Shown here piece by piece: positions 25,241 to 34,800 of a stretch of DNA of 64,000 bases; the stretch's first letter is position 1; every line of letters begins with the position of its first letter. Both the position numbers and the translations under genes were made by a program. The notes beneath the pieces are model-generated. The model was given only the letters and a program-made list of their open reading frames with translations. It was not told the DNA's origin and did no database searches. The DNA comes from CAYZTD01 sp964638155 (GTDB lineage: Archaea; Thermoplasmatota; E2; DHVEG-1), in assembly GCA_964638155.1 (NCBI GenBank), contig CAZWYI010000009.1, positions 1-64,000 on the forward strand. The letters are read 5' to 3'.

Positions 25241-28117
25241 TTGGAATCTAAAGATAACCATAAAAAATATGATAGTAAACAAAAAGTAGATAGTTTGATA
25301 GATGAAATAATCCAAAAAAACAAGTATAAATTTACCCCCGCTGATAATGACATTAGCGGTATATCTTCAAATTTTGAAAAAAGACAAAATATTTATTTTT
25401 TGAAAAAATCAAAGAAGGAAAAAAAACCAGCAGATGTTTACAGCGAAAAAATTATAAATAAAGCTAAATCCAATTTAGATTCAAAGCCATTAAAAAAAGC
25501 AGAAATAGATAAAGAAAAAGTGGATGATTCCAAAAAAAATTCTCCAAAAATAAAAAAGAGGGTTAGATTTGGAAAGAAAAATACAAATGAATCTGATGAT
25601 GACAAATTTGATATTCAGACCACAGATAATATTGTCGAGTCTGAAGATTATGATAAGATAGTTTCAGATATTGATAAAGAAGTAAAAAAAATGAATAAAG
25701 AACATTGGAAAAAAAATAAAAAACAATCTGAAAAAATAATTTCGACTGTAGATGAAAAATCAAATGTTAAACTAGATCAAAGCAAAACTGATGTTGCAAA
25801 TTTTTTTAAAGATAAAAAACCTTTAAAGAAAAAATTAGCTGAAAAAGATAGTGATATTGAAGAAGAAATAGAAAAGAAAGAAGAAACTTCAAAAAACCTA
25901 AAAAATGAAAAAGAAATTATCTCAAATGACTTAATTGATGAAAAAGAAGATCTTTTAGAAGACAAAAAAATTATTGAAGAAAAAGATAAACAAATTAAAA
26001 AAGAGAAAAAGGCAAAAATAGAAACAGATTCTATTTCTCCATTTGAAAAAAATAATTTAAAAAACAAAAATCAAGCACAGGAAGATAAAAAAACAGAATA
26101 TAATAGAAAAATCAAAGACGATTATAAAAACAATTTTGAAGAAACACAATTACCTATTTTTCACGTTGACAATTTACCTGATAAGAAAACAGAGGATTAT
26201 AATATAATTGACAAAAAACTAAAGGAAGATGATATTAGTAAAGAAGAAGATAAAAATGTTGATATCGAAAAAAAGGCATATGATTTAGCACAGAAACATA
26301 TTGGCGATAAACCATCTGAGAAAGAAGAAAAGGAAAATATTAGCAAAGAGAATCCAACAGATTTTTTTGAAAGTGGTAAGAATGAAACTCTTGGAAGTGC
26401 CCAAGAACATGTTTTTTTTGACGAAGAAGCAGATCAATCAACTTGGACTCCACAGATGTCGGATGCTGAAAGAAAAAAATTTAAAGAATCAAAATCTTCA
26501 TTTGAAGATGATATCGATTTAGGTGTCAAACCAGAGTTAGATGAAAAAGATTTTGGGGAAATAAAGGATGTAGAACTTCCAAAGGAAGTATTAAATATAA
26601 ATTCTGTAAAACTCTCAGATCTAGGTTTTTCTGAAAATGAATGGGAAGAACTTGATTTTTATAAACTATTTGAACCATATGTGTTTGTAGAAATATTAAG
26701 AGAAAAAGATACCTTAGAAAAATGTTATTTTTTAGTTGAACAAAAAATAAATGAAAAAGAAAAACAAACTCTTGATTTCATAAGAGATACCATCAATTAT
26801 ACTCAGATTGAAACGGAAGAAATAGAAAAACAAGGAAAAGAAGAATACTTGGCTACTAGAGTAAAAGAAGTCTTAGATGAATACAAGATAGAAATTGAAG
26901 ATAAATCTCTAAGCAAAATACTTTATTATTTATACAAAGATTCTCTTGGTTTAGGCAAAATTGATCCGATATTAAAAGATCCTAATATAGAGGATATTAG
27001 TTGTGATGGGGCAGGATCACCATTATTTCTGTATCATAGGCAGTATGGTTCGCTCAAGAGTAATGTAGCCTTTGATACAGAAGAAGAACTTTCTTCTTTT
27101 ATACATAAACTTGCTCAAAAATGTGGGAAGCATATTAGCATTGCTGATCCAATGATTGATGCAACTATGCCGGATGGAAGTAGGATTCAAATGACTCTCA
27201 GTGACGAGGTAACAGCGCACGGTTCAACTTTTACCATAAGAAAATTCCGCTCAGATCCTTTTTCACCACCAGATTTAGTTGAATTTAATACCATGTCTTC
27301 AGAGATGATAGCATACCTATGGCTTGGAGTAGAAAATGGAATCAACATGCTTTTTGCTGGTGGTACTGCCTCAGGAAAAACCACTGCTCTTAATGCTCTC
27401 TCTTTATTTATTCCCCCTGAATCAAAGATTGTTAGTATTGAGGAGACTCGTGAGATCAATCTTCCTCATCCTAATTGGATTCCTGGTGTTGCCCGTAGTG
27501 GTTTCGGTGAAGTGGTTCAGGATAAGATGGTGGGTGAGATTGATTTATATGATCTTATGAAGGCTGCTCTTCGTCAGCGTCCTGAGTATATTTTAGTTGG
27601 TGAGATTCGTGGTAAAGAGGCTTATGTTTTGTTTCAGGCTATGGCTACAGGGCATGCTACATATAGTACAGTCCATGCTGATTCAGCACATTCATTAATT
27701 CATAGGCTTGAAGGAAAACCAATTAATATACCGCGTGTTATGCTTCAATCTCTTGATGTTGTATCTTTACATGTTACAACAAGAGTAAAAAATAAAAGAG
27801 CTAGAAGATGTAAACAACTAATTGAGATAATAGACATTGATCCAACCACAAAAGAGATTCTTACAAATGAGGTTTTTAGATGGAATCCAGTTGAAGATGA
27901 ATTTCAATATTCAGGTAAAAGCTATGTCCTTGAAAGAATAAGAGCTGAAAAGGATTTTACTCGAGATGAAATCACTAAAGAATTGAAGAAAAGAACAAAA
28001 ATAATTGATTATATGAATGAAAATAATATCCGGGATTTTAGAAGAGTTGCTAACCTTATTTCTCAATATGTAGAAAATCCAATAAAAACCTTAGAGGAAA
28101 TAGAAAAAAAGGATTAA
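25241..28117 (+). CDS. Type IV pilus/type II secretion ATPase with long disordered N-terminus
   Basis: A 958-residue protein starting at TTG 25241, supported by GGAGGGG 6 bases upstream. Residues 1-440 are a Lys/Glu/Asp-rich, low-complexity, probably disordered region without a domain I know. Residues 445-958 are a GspE2/TadA/ArlI-type ATPase with Walker A 'GGTASGKTTA' near residue 706, the Asp box 'EETREINLPHP', Walker B 'YILVGEIRG' near 784, and the His box 'ATGHATYSTVHAD'. It powers pilin assembly or secretion at the cytoplasmic face of the membrane. It opens the pilus operon and has a paralogue immediately downstream. A 260-bp segment in the catalytic core is nearly identical to that paralogue and uses CGT for Arg, unlike the AGA-rich rest. 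Confidence 0.9.
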   Translation: MESKDNHKKYDSKQKVDSLIDEIIQKNKYKFTPADNDISGISSNFEKRQNIYFLKKSKKEKKPADVYSEKIINKAKSNLDSKPLKKAEIDKEKVDDSKKNSPKIKKRVRFGKKNTNESDDDKFDIQTTDNIVESEDYDKIVSDIDKEVKKMNKEHWKKNKKQSEKIISTVDEKSNVKLDQSKTDVANFFKDKKPLKKKLAEKDSDIEEEIEKKEETSKNLKNEKEIISNDLIDEKEDLLEDKKIIEEKDKQIKKEKKAKIETDSISPFEKNNLKNKNQAQEDKKTEYNRKIKDDYKNNFEETQLPIFHVDNLPDKKTEDYNIIDKKLKEDDISKEEDKNVDIEKKAYDLAQKHIGDKPSEKEEKENISKENPTDFFESGKNETLGSAQEHVFFDEEADQSTWTPQMSDAERKKFKESKSSFEDDIDLGVKPELDEKDFGEIKDVELPKEVLNINSVKLSDLGFSENEWEELDFYKLFEPYVFVEILREKDTLEKCYFLVEQKINEKEKQTLDFIRDTINYTQIETEEIEKQGKEEYLATRVKEVLDEYKIEIEDKSLSKILYYLYKDSLGLGKIDPILKDPNIEDISCDGAGSPLFLYHRQYGSLKSNVAFDTEEELSSFIHKLAQKCGKHISIADPMIDATMPDGSRIQMTLSDEVTAHGSTFTIRKFRSDPFSPPDLVEFNTMSSEMIAYLWLGVENGINMLFAGGTASGKTTALNALSLFIPPESKIVSIEETREINLPHPNWIPGVARSGFGEVVQDKMVGEIDLYDLMKAALRQRPEYILVGEIRGKEAYVLFQAMATGHATYSTVHADSAHSLIHRLEGKPINIPRVMLQSLDVVSLHVTTRVKNKRARRCKQLIEIIDIDPTTKEILTNEVFRWNPVEDEFQYSGKSYVLERIRAEKDFTRDEITKELKKRTKIIDYMNENNIRDFRRVANLISQYVENPIKTLEEIEKKD
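27423..27682 (+). repeat. 260-bp near-identical block shared by the two ATPase genes (copy 1)
   Basis: Bases 27423-27682 match 29037-29296 with one mismatch, while flanking regions differ substantially. The block spans the Asp box, Walker B and His box and has distinct Arg codon use (all CGT). Recent gene conversion is the simplest explanation. Confidence 0.92.
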
Positions 28118-28123
28118 TTAGAT

Positions 28124-30007
28124 ATGCAGAAAAAAGTAGCTATTTGTCCAACGTGTCATACAAAAATTTCTTGTGAGGGTAATTCTGGTGAAAAAGTAAA
28201 AGTTGAATGTCCTAAATGCGGTAGAACTGGGATCATTTCCTTTAAATCAAAATTAACTCAACTTGATTTTTATTCTCTAAATGAGCCATATGCATATGCT
28301 AAAGTTCTAAAAGATGAAGATACCTTAGAAAAATTTTACAAAGTAATTGAGCCTTATCTTACAGAAGAAGAGCAAGAGAAATTAAATTTTATTTGGGAAA
28401 CTCTAATGAAAACCTTGAAACTTAGGCTGGATGAGATTAACTCAAAGGAAATTGAAAACTATCTTGAAAATCAAGTTGATCAAATAATTAATAGTTATGA
28501 AATAGAGGTGGATGAGGTAACTAGAAAAAAAATTATTTACTATATTAAGAGAGAATCTATACATTATGGCAAGATCGATACATTGATGCGTGATCCTAAT
28601 ATCGAGGATATCAGCTGTGACGGAGCAGAGGTTCCTATTTTTATATATCACCGTAAATATGGTTCACTTAAGAGCAATATAGAATTTAAAGACGAAGAAG
28701 AATTATCTTATTTTGTAGTACGTTTAGCCCAGAAATGTGGAAAGCATATTAGCATTGCTGACCCAATGCTTGATGCAACAATGCCTGATGGTAGCAGAAT
28801 TCAGATGACTCTTTCTACAGAGGTTACTACAAAGGGCTCTACTTTTACTATTCGTAAGTTTAGGGCTGATCCTTTCACTCCGCCAGATCTTATAGCTTTA
28901 AACACTGCATCATCTGAGATTATGGCATATTTCTGGCTTGCGGTAGAAAACAGAGTAAACGCTCTAATAGCAGGTGGAACAGCTAGTGGTAAAACAACGA
29001 TTTTAAATGCGTTATCTCTATTTATTCCAAGAGATGCAAAGATTGTTAGTATTGAGGAGACTCGTGAGATCAATCTTCCTCATCCTAATTGGATTCCTGG
29101 TGTTGCCCGTAGTGGTTTCGGTGAAGTGGTTCAGGATAAGATGGTGGGTGAGATTGATTTATATGATCTTATGAAGGCTGCTCTTCGTCAGCGTCCTGAG
29201 TATATTTTAGTTGGTGAGATTCGTGGTAAAGAGGCTTATGTTTTATTTCAGGCTATGGCTACAGGGCATGCTACATATAGTACAGTCCATGCTGATAGTG
29301 CTAAATCATTAATTCATAGGCTTGAAGGAAAACCAATTGATATACCTCGTATAATGCTTCAAGCATTAGACATTATTTCAATTCACATAACGACAAGGGT
29401 TAAAGGTAAAAGAGTGAGGAGATGTAAACAAGTTATAGAGATTATCGATATTGATCCAACTACAAAAGAGATTCTTACAAATGAGGTTTTTAGATGGGAT
29501 CCAGTTGAAGACACCTTTATTTATACTGGTAAGAGTTACGTTTTGGAGGGCATAAGAGCAAGATGGGACATATCAAAAGAAGAGATTACTCAAGAGATAA
29601 GACGAAGAGCTGAGTTACTTGAATGGATGAAAGAAAAGGACATTCGAATCTTTAGGGAAGTTTCAAAGGCTATCTCCAGGTATGTCGATAATCCTAAAGA
29701 GTTTCTAAACGAAATAAAAAAAACTAAAAATACTAGAAATGGAAAAAAAGTGAAACCCGAGAAAGTTATTAAAAAAAATATTGAGAAATCAGATGTTTTT
29801 AGTAATATTGAAAGTATTGATGATAAGACATCAAAAATTTTATTTGAAAATAACTATAAATCGATTGAGGATTTATCAAAAGCCTCAATTAAGGAACTTA
29901 CTAAAATTAAATCTATTAACAAAAAAATTGCAAAAAAAATAAAAAAAGAAATCAAAAAAATAAAACTAGAAAATGAGAAATCTAAGAAAGAAGTAAAAAA
30001 TAAATAA
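28124..30007 (+). CDS. Second type IV pilus/secretion ATPase with zinc ribbon and HhH tail
   Basis: A 627-residue protein. An N-terminal zinc ribbon (CPTC at 8-11, CPKC at 29-32) replaces the disordered region of the first ATPase. The GspE/TadA core follows with Walker A 'GGTASGKTTI' near residue 284, 'EETREINLPHP', Walker B 'YILVGEIRG' near 362 and 'ATGHATYSTVHAD'. A C-terminal Lys-rich segment contains a helix-hairpin-helix-like motif (ESIDDKTSKILFENNYKSIE, then ELTKIKSINKKIAKKI), unusual in this family. It lies 6 bases after the first ATPase gene. The two may form a mixed hexamer or serve extension and retraction; this is inference. Confidence 0.9.
   Translation: MQKKVAICPTCHTKISCEGNSGEKVKVECPKCGRTGIISFKSKLTQLDFYSLNEPYAYAKVLKDEDTLEKFYKVIEPYLTEEEQEKLNFIWETLMKTLKLRLDEINSKEIENYLENQVDQIINSYEIEVDEVTRKKIIYYIKRESIHYGKIDTLMRDPNIEDISCDGAEVPIFIYHRKYGSLKSNIEFKDEEELSYFVVRLAQKCGKHISIADPMLDATMPDGSRIQMTLSTEVTTKGSTFTIRKFRADPFTPPDLIALNTASSEIMAYFWLAVENRVNALIAGGTASGKTTILNALSLFIPRDAKIVSIEETREINLPHPNWIPGVARSGFGEVVQDKMVGEIDLYDLMKAALRQRPEYILVGEIRGKEAYVLFQAMATGHATYSTVHADSAKSLIHRLEGKPIDIPRIMLQALDIISIHITTRVKGKRVRRCKQVIEIIDIDPTTKEILTNEVFRWDPVEDTFIYTGKSYVLEGIRARWDISKEEITQEIRRRAELLEWMKEKDIRIFREVSKAISRYVDNPKEFLNEIKKTKNTRNGKKVKPEKVIKKNIEKSDVFSNIESIDDKTSKILFENNYKSIEDLSKASIKELTKIKSINKKIAKKIKKEIKKIKLENEKSKKEVKNK
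29037..29296 (+). repeat. 260-bp near-identical block shared by the two ATPase genes (copy 2)
   Basis: This is the partner of 27423-27682, with one mismatch (G to A in a Leu codon of 'YVLFQ'). A further 34-bp identical stretch follows a few bases downstream. Confidence 0.92.
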
Positions 30008-30009
30008 TT

Positions 30010-30885
30010 GTGGTGAAGGATTTGACTTTAAATAACTACCAAAGAATGTGTTATCGCCTTTTTGGCGATACAGCCGAGAATATTGCAAAAGATAAACTTA
30101 AATTAGACCTTGAAAAAGCACATATTAATATGAGAGCCGGTGCTTATCTTGCATACACTTGGCTAAATACTGCTTTAGTTGGGATAATTTCCACGATTGT
30201 ATGTCTTACCATGTTTGTTTTTTTAGGTCTTAACGTAATCTTTATAGTTCCCTTTATACTTATTCCAATTATATCTGTGATAATAACATACTTGGCAATG
30301 ATTAAGTATCCTCAATCAAAAGCAAAGGCTCGAGCTAAGAAAATCGAATTGCATCTCCCATATGCTTTGAACTTTATTTCTGCAATGAGCTCAGCTGGTA
30401 TTACTCCAACTGAGATATTTAAAAGTCTTTCTAAACAAAAAATTTATGGTGAAATTCGAGAGGAGGCTTTATGGATATATCGAGATGTTGGTCTATTAGG
30501 AAAAGATATTATAACCGCTTTAAAATCAAATATTAAACGTACGCCATCTGAAAAATTTAAAGAGTTTTTACAAGGAGTAATTGTAACAGTTCAATCCGGC
30601 GGTGCTTTGAAACCATATTTTATGACTAAAGCTGATCAATATACCAGAGAAAACAGAGTTGCTCAGAAACAGTTAATTGAAAGCCTAGGTATTATGGCTG
30701 AGGCTTATGTCACAGCTGCGGTTGCAGGAGTGCTTTTGATTATTATAATCCTCCCATTATTGATGATAATCTCAGGTAAAGGAAGCAGTCAATTAAGTAT
30801 ATTATATATTTTCATATTTTTGATCATTCCTTTGATTAATATTGGATTTGCATATGTTCTATCTTCTATGTCCTCTAGGGTGTGA
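30010..30885 (+). CDS. TadC/GspF-type pilus membrane protein 1
   Basis: A 291-residue protein from GTG 30010. Two transmembrane helices near residues 55-100 (ALVGIISTIVCLTMFVFLGL and FIVPFILIPIISVIITYLAM) and two at the end (YVTAAVAGVLLIIIILPLLM, YIFIFLIIPLINIGFAYVL) flank a cytoplasmic helical T2SSF domain (LPYALNFISAMSSAGITPTE, then QGVIVTVQSGGALKPYF). This is the platform protein that couples the ATPase to pilin assembly. It is 2 bases downstream of ATPase 2. Confidence 0.87.
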   Translation: MVKDLTLNNYQRMCYRLFGDTAENIAKDKLKLDLEKAHINMRAGAYLAYTWLNTALVGIISTIVCLTMFVFLGLNVIFIVPFILIPIISVIITYLAMIKYPQSKAKARAKKIELHLPYALNFISAMSSAGITPTEIFKSLSKQKIYGEIREEALWIYRDVGLLGKDIITALKSNIKRTPSEKFKEFLQGVIVTVQSGGALKPYFMTKADQYTRENRVAQKQLIESLGIMAEAYVTAAVAGVLLIIIILPLLMIISGKGSSQLSILYIFIFLIIPLINIGFAYVLSSMSSRV

Positions 30886-30891
30886 TAATTA

Positions 30892-31836
30892 ATGGTGGAA
30901 AAGAAAAATAAAATCCTTAATACTCCAACCTTTTTAAAAAACATTATATTCTCTGGACAATTGAAAAGATTTTTAATTTATCTCTCCGCTTTTATATCGG
31001 CTGTTGTTTTCCTTATTCTTGCACTTTTAGGAGCTCTCGGGATTATTTATCCGTTGAAATTTTCTTTGGATGGTAGTAATACTATTTTTTTATTTACATG
31101 GTATGATTTTGTAATTTTTGCATTATTTTCTTCATGTGGTGTATTTGGAATTTATGAATTTTTTAGGATACAAAAGATTAGGAAAATTGACAATCGTTTT
31201 CCAGATTTTGTTCGTGATCTTGCTGAGTCCCGTAGAGCTGGTATGACCTTTACTAAAGCTATTATGAACTCTTCCAAAGGTAACTATGGTGTTCTCACTT
31301 CAGAGATAGAGAAGATAGCGAGACAGATTTCTTGGGGCAGTAGTGTGGAAACTGCTCTTTCTGCTTTCGCAAAACGTGTTAATACAAAGCTTATTAGAAG
31401 AACTATATCTCTTATCATTGAAGCTAGTCGTGGTGGTGGAAATGTTGCAGATGTTTTAGATGCAGCATCTAAAGATGCTAGAGAATTGAAGCTTCTTGAT
31501 TCGGAAAGACGTGCAGGTATGCTTTCATATGTTGCAGTAATATATGTTGCTATGTTTGTATTTTTGGTAATTGTTGTTATCTTATCAAAAACTCTTATTC
31601 CTAATATGATTGGCGAAGGTGCTTCTGGTTTACAGATGGCGGCAAGTGGTGGCAGCGTTATGTCTGAGGGTGAAATATCTACTTTATTCTTTTGGGCTGC
31701 AATTATTCAGAGTAGTTTTATGGGAATTGTCGCAGGGGTATTCGAAGAAGGAAAAATTGTCTCTGGTGTTAAACATTCATTTTTCATGTTAATTATAACG
31801 TGGGCTATTTTAAAATTTATAGTAACCGGAATATGA
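30892..31836 (+). CDS. TadC/GspF-type pilus membrane protein 2
   Basis: A 314-residue protein. It has N-terminal helices (FLIYLSAFISAVVFLILALL; YDFVIFALFSSCGVFGIY), a T2SSF core (FPDFVRDLAESRRAGMTFTK, then TISLIIEASRGGGNVADVLD) and C-terminal helices (VAVIYVAMFVFLVIVVILSK and others). It forms a pair with the preceding gene, as archaeal pili and Tad systems often have two such platform subunits. Pilin-like genes begin 4 bases downstream. Confidence 0.87.
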   Translation: MVEKKNKILNTPTFLKNIIFSGQLKRFLIYLSAFISAVVFLILALLGALGIIYPLKFSLDGSNTIFLFTWYDFVIFALFSSCGVFGIYEFFRIQKIRKIDNRFPDFVRDLAESRRAGMTFTKAIMNSSKGNYGVLTSEIEKIARQISWGSSVETALSAFAKRVNTKLIRRTISLIIEASRGGGNVADVLDAASKDARELKLLDSERRAGMLSYVAVIYVAMFVFLVIVVILSKTLIPNMIGEGASGLQMAASGGSVMSEGEISTLFFWAAIIQSSFMGIVAGVFEEGKIVSGVKHSFFMLIITWAILKFIVTGI

Positions 31837-31840
31837 TATT

Positions 31841-34800
31841 ATGATAGAAATAAAAATACCAAAAAATCATGCGGTTACCTCAGTTATTTCTTATATTCTA
31901 ATATTTATGCTTATTTCTACCTCTATGGCTACAATTTTTTTGTATGCTGTTCCAGAGATTGAAAGACGTAAATCTCAGTCTGAAGTTGAATCTTCAGCTA
32001 GAGAATTCATTTCTTTTTATAATGATATACTAAACTCAAAATCTTTAGTTGGCGAAACTAGTTTTACAAAAAATCTTGATGTTAATGAAGGATATGTCTC
32101 GATTGATTCTCAATCCAACCGTTTTATTACAATGTACTCATTTGATGAGGACTATGATTTTAACGTATCAGATTTAGGTGTTGATGATGGTAACGACAAA
32201 GATATTACAATCAATATGAGCAAGGGCGAATTAGATTCTGTAAAATTTTTCTGGTGTAATAACACTTGTTTTTTAGCGGGAACAAAAATATCTATGGCAG
32301 ATGGTAGTTATAAAAATATTGAAGATATCAAAAGCGGAGATATTGTTTTATCTTATAATTTGAATAAAAAAGAATTTGTAGAAAGTAGAGTTGAAAAGCT
32401 ACTTTTATTTAATGAAGATAGAATGGATGAATATTATCTAGAGATAAATGATAATATTTGTGTTACTCCCAACCATTATTTTTATGTTAATAATAAATGG
32501 ATCAGGGCAGATCAGATTAAAATGGGGGATTTAATCCTCAATCATCATTTGAAAGGAATTAAAGTAGATTCTATTGAAAAAGTATATAGCAAAAGTGTCA
32601 CCTATGATTTAAAACTCGAGTCATATAATACATATTTTTCTGAAACTTTTTTAGTTAAAAGCGATGTGGAAAGTAATATTGTTAGCTTTACCAAGACTAA
32701 AAAAGAAAATAATGATTTTTTCCCTACGTTTTTTAATATGTTTTTTGATATTTACTGTTCAAATTTCATTAATACTTACAAACCAGAGAAAGTTGAAAAA
32801 AAGACAGTTCCACATGCTGAAGAGAAAATTGAACCTGTTGGATTCACTTGTTTTCCCCCTGGAACTATGATTACGATGGCAGATGGTAGCAGTAAAAGAA
32901 TTGAGGAGGTTAAAGCAGGAGATAAGGTTTTATCGTATGATATTTTAAATAAAAAATATGTGGTTGAGACTGCTATTGATATAGAAGAACCAATTAGAGA
33001 AGGTGTCTATGACATTAATGAAGGGCTTGTTAGCCCAACTTGTGATCATCCTTTGTATGTACGCAAACCTGATGGCCGCGAGGGTTGGGCTGCAGTTGAT
33101 CCTATTTATTGTATGAAAGTTCATCCATTTTTGAATGATATTTTACCACTTGAAATAGGTGATAGGTTATTTACGATAGATGGGAAATGGATTAAAATTA
33201 GATCAATTGATTTTAGGAAAGGACCTATTAAAGTTTATACCTTAGATGTTAGAGGTACAAATAATTTTTTTGCTAATGAAACACTTGCTCACAACACTTG
33301 TATTTGCTTAATGCCTGAAACTCCTATTAATATGGCTGATGGAACTTACAAACTTATTAAAGAAATTGGGATAGGGGATTTGGTAAAAGTATTTGATGAA
33401 AAAACAAAACAGATAAAAACTGCTGAGGTTAAAAAAACCCAATGTGTTTGGCATGAAAATGTTTATGAGATATATATAGATAATGGAAGAATGTTACGTG
33501 CTACTGCTAATCATCCCTTTTACACGAAAGGAAAAAGTTGGGCTACAATAAGTGGCGAGGATGAACTTGGTGTGGGTGCTGGTAAACTTTGTGTTGGTGA
33601 CTATCTATATCAACTTAATGAGGATGATTCTCTTGGTTGGGTTGAAGTTGTTGATATAATTCCCTTTCCTGGTCGGTATCGTACTTATAATTTTGTTGAC
33701 ATGGATTATAAGACATTTATTGCAAATGATATAATTACACATAACTCACCAGAGCCAACTATTGAACCAACTTTTACAACTACTACCACTTTTACCACTA
33801 CTTCAACTTCTACAAGTACTAGTACAACAATATCAACTACCTCTTCAACATCTACAATTACTACCACTTCGACTTCGACTTCAACTACTACTTCTACTTA
33901 TATACCAGTTATATCTAATCCTGTGCCATATGATGATGATTATGACGTAAACATTGAACCAACTACTCCTCTAAGTGTTGATGTATATGATGGAGATGGG
34001 GAGAGTTTAGATGTTGATTTTTATAATAATGAGAATCACATTCCAATAGATTCCAAAACTGTTTCTGGTAGTGGATCGGCAGAAATAAACTGGGATAACC
34101 TTGATTTTTATACTACCTATTCATGGTATGTTAACGTTTCTGATGGTCATGTTACTGTCAAAGGAGGTCCATGGACCTTTGAAACAGAAAAAAATACTAA
34201 TGATCCTCCATATGGCTTGGGTATTTCTCCAAAGATTTCTTATGATAAATACTATAACAATACAGAATACTTTTTTAGGGTAAGTGGAAGTGACTACGAG
34301 GGAGATAAATTAGATTTTAATATTTCCTGGGGTGATGGCACATATAGTGTCTGGAATGAATCAGATATTTTTGTTTCTTCTTCTAAAGAGTATTCTCATA
34401 TTTGGTCAGAACCAGGTGTTTATGATATAAGAGTAAAATCAAGAGATGATAATAGTACAGATAGCAAGATAAGCCCTTGGTCTGATCTTTTTTCTGTTAA
34501 TGTTCTATCCTATGATATTAGCCCATTTGATAAATTATCAACAAAAACTCAAAATGAAGAAAATACTCTTCAGGAAAATCCTTGGTCTATTGATGCTGAT
34601 TATGATTTAAATGATACTGTGTGTATTAATCTCTATAATGATGATTTTCCAGAAAATTGTGGAGATTTTGTTAAAGGAAAAATTCCATTCGGTCAAATCT
34701 GGATCTTTGACTTGGGAAAAATAGAACATGCTTCTTATGGCTCAGATGCATATAAAACAATATTTGAAAATGGTGGAATAATAAAGGCAAACAACTATGG

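Noticed and set aside
33769..33900. Possible CRISPR or tandem repeat array in the ACT/TCA-rich stretch
   Set aside because: Irregular codon-level repeats in frame, encoding a Thr/Ser linker; no spacers.
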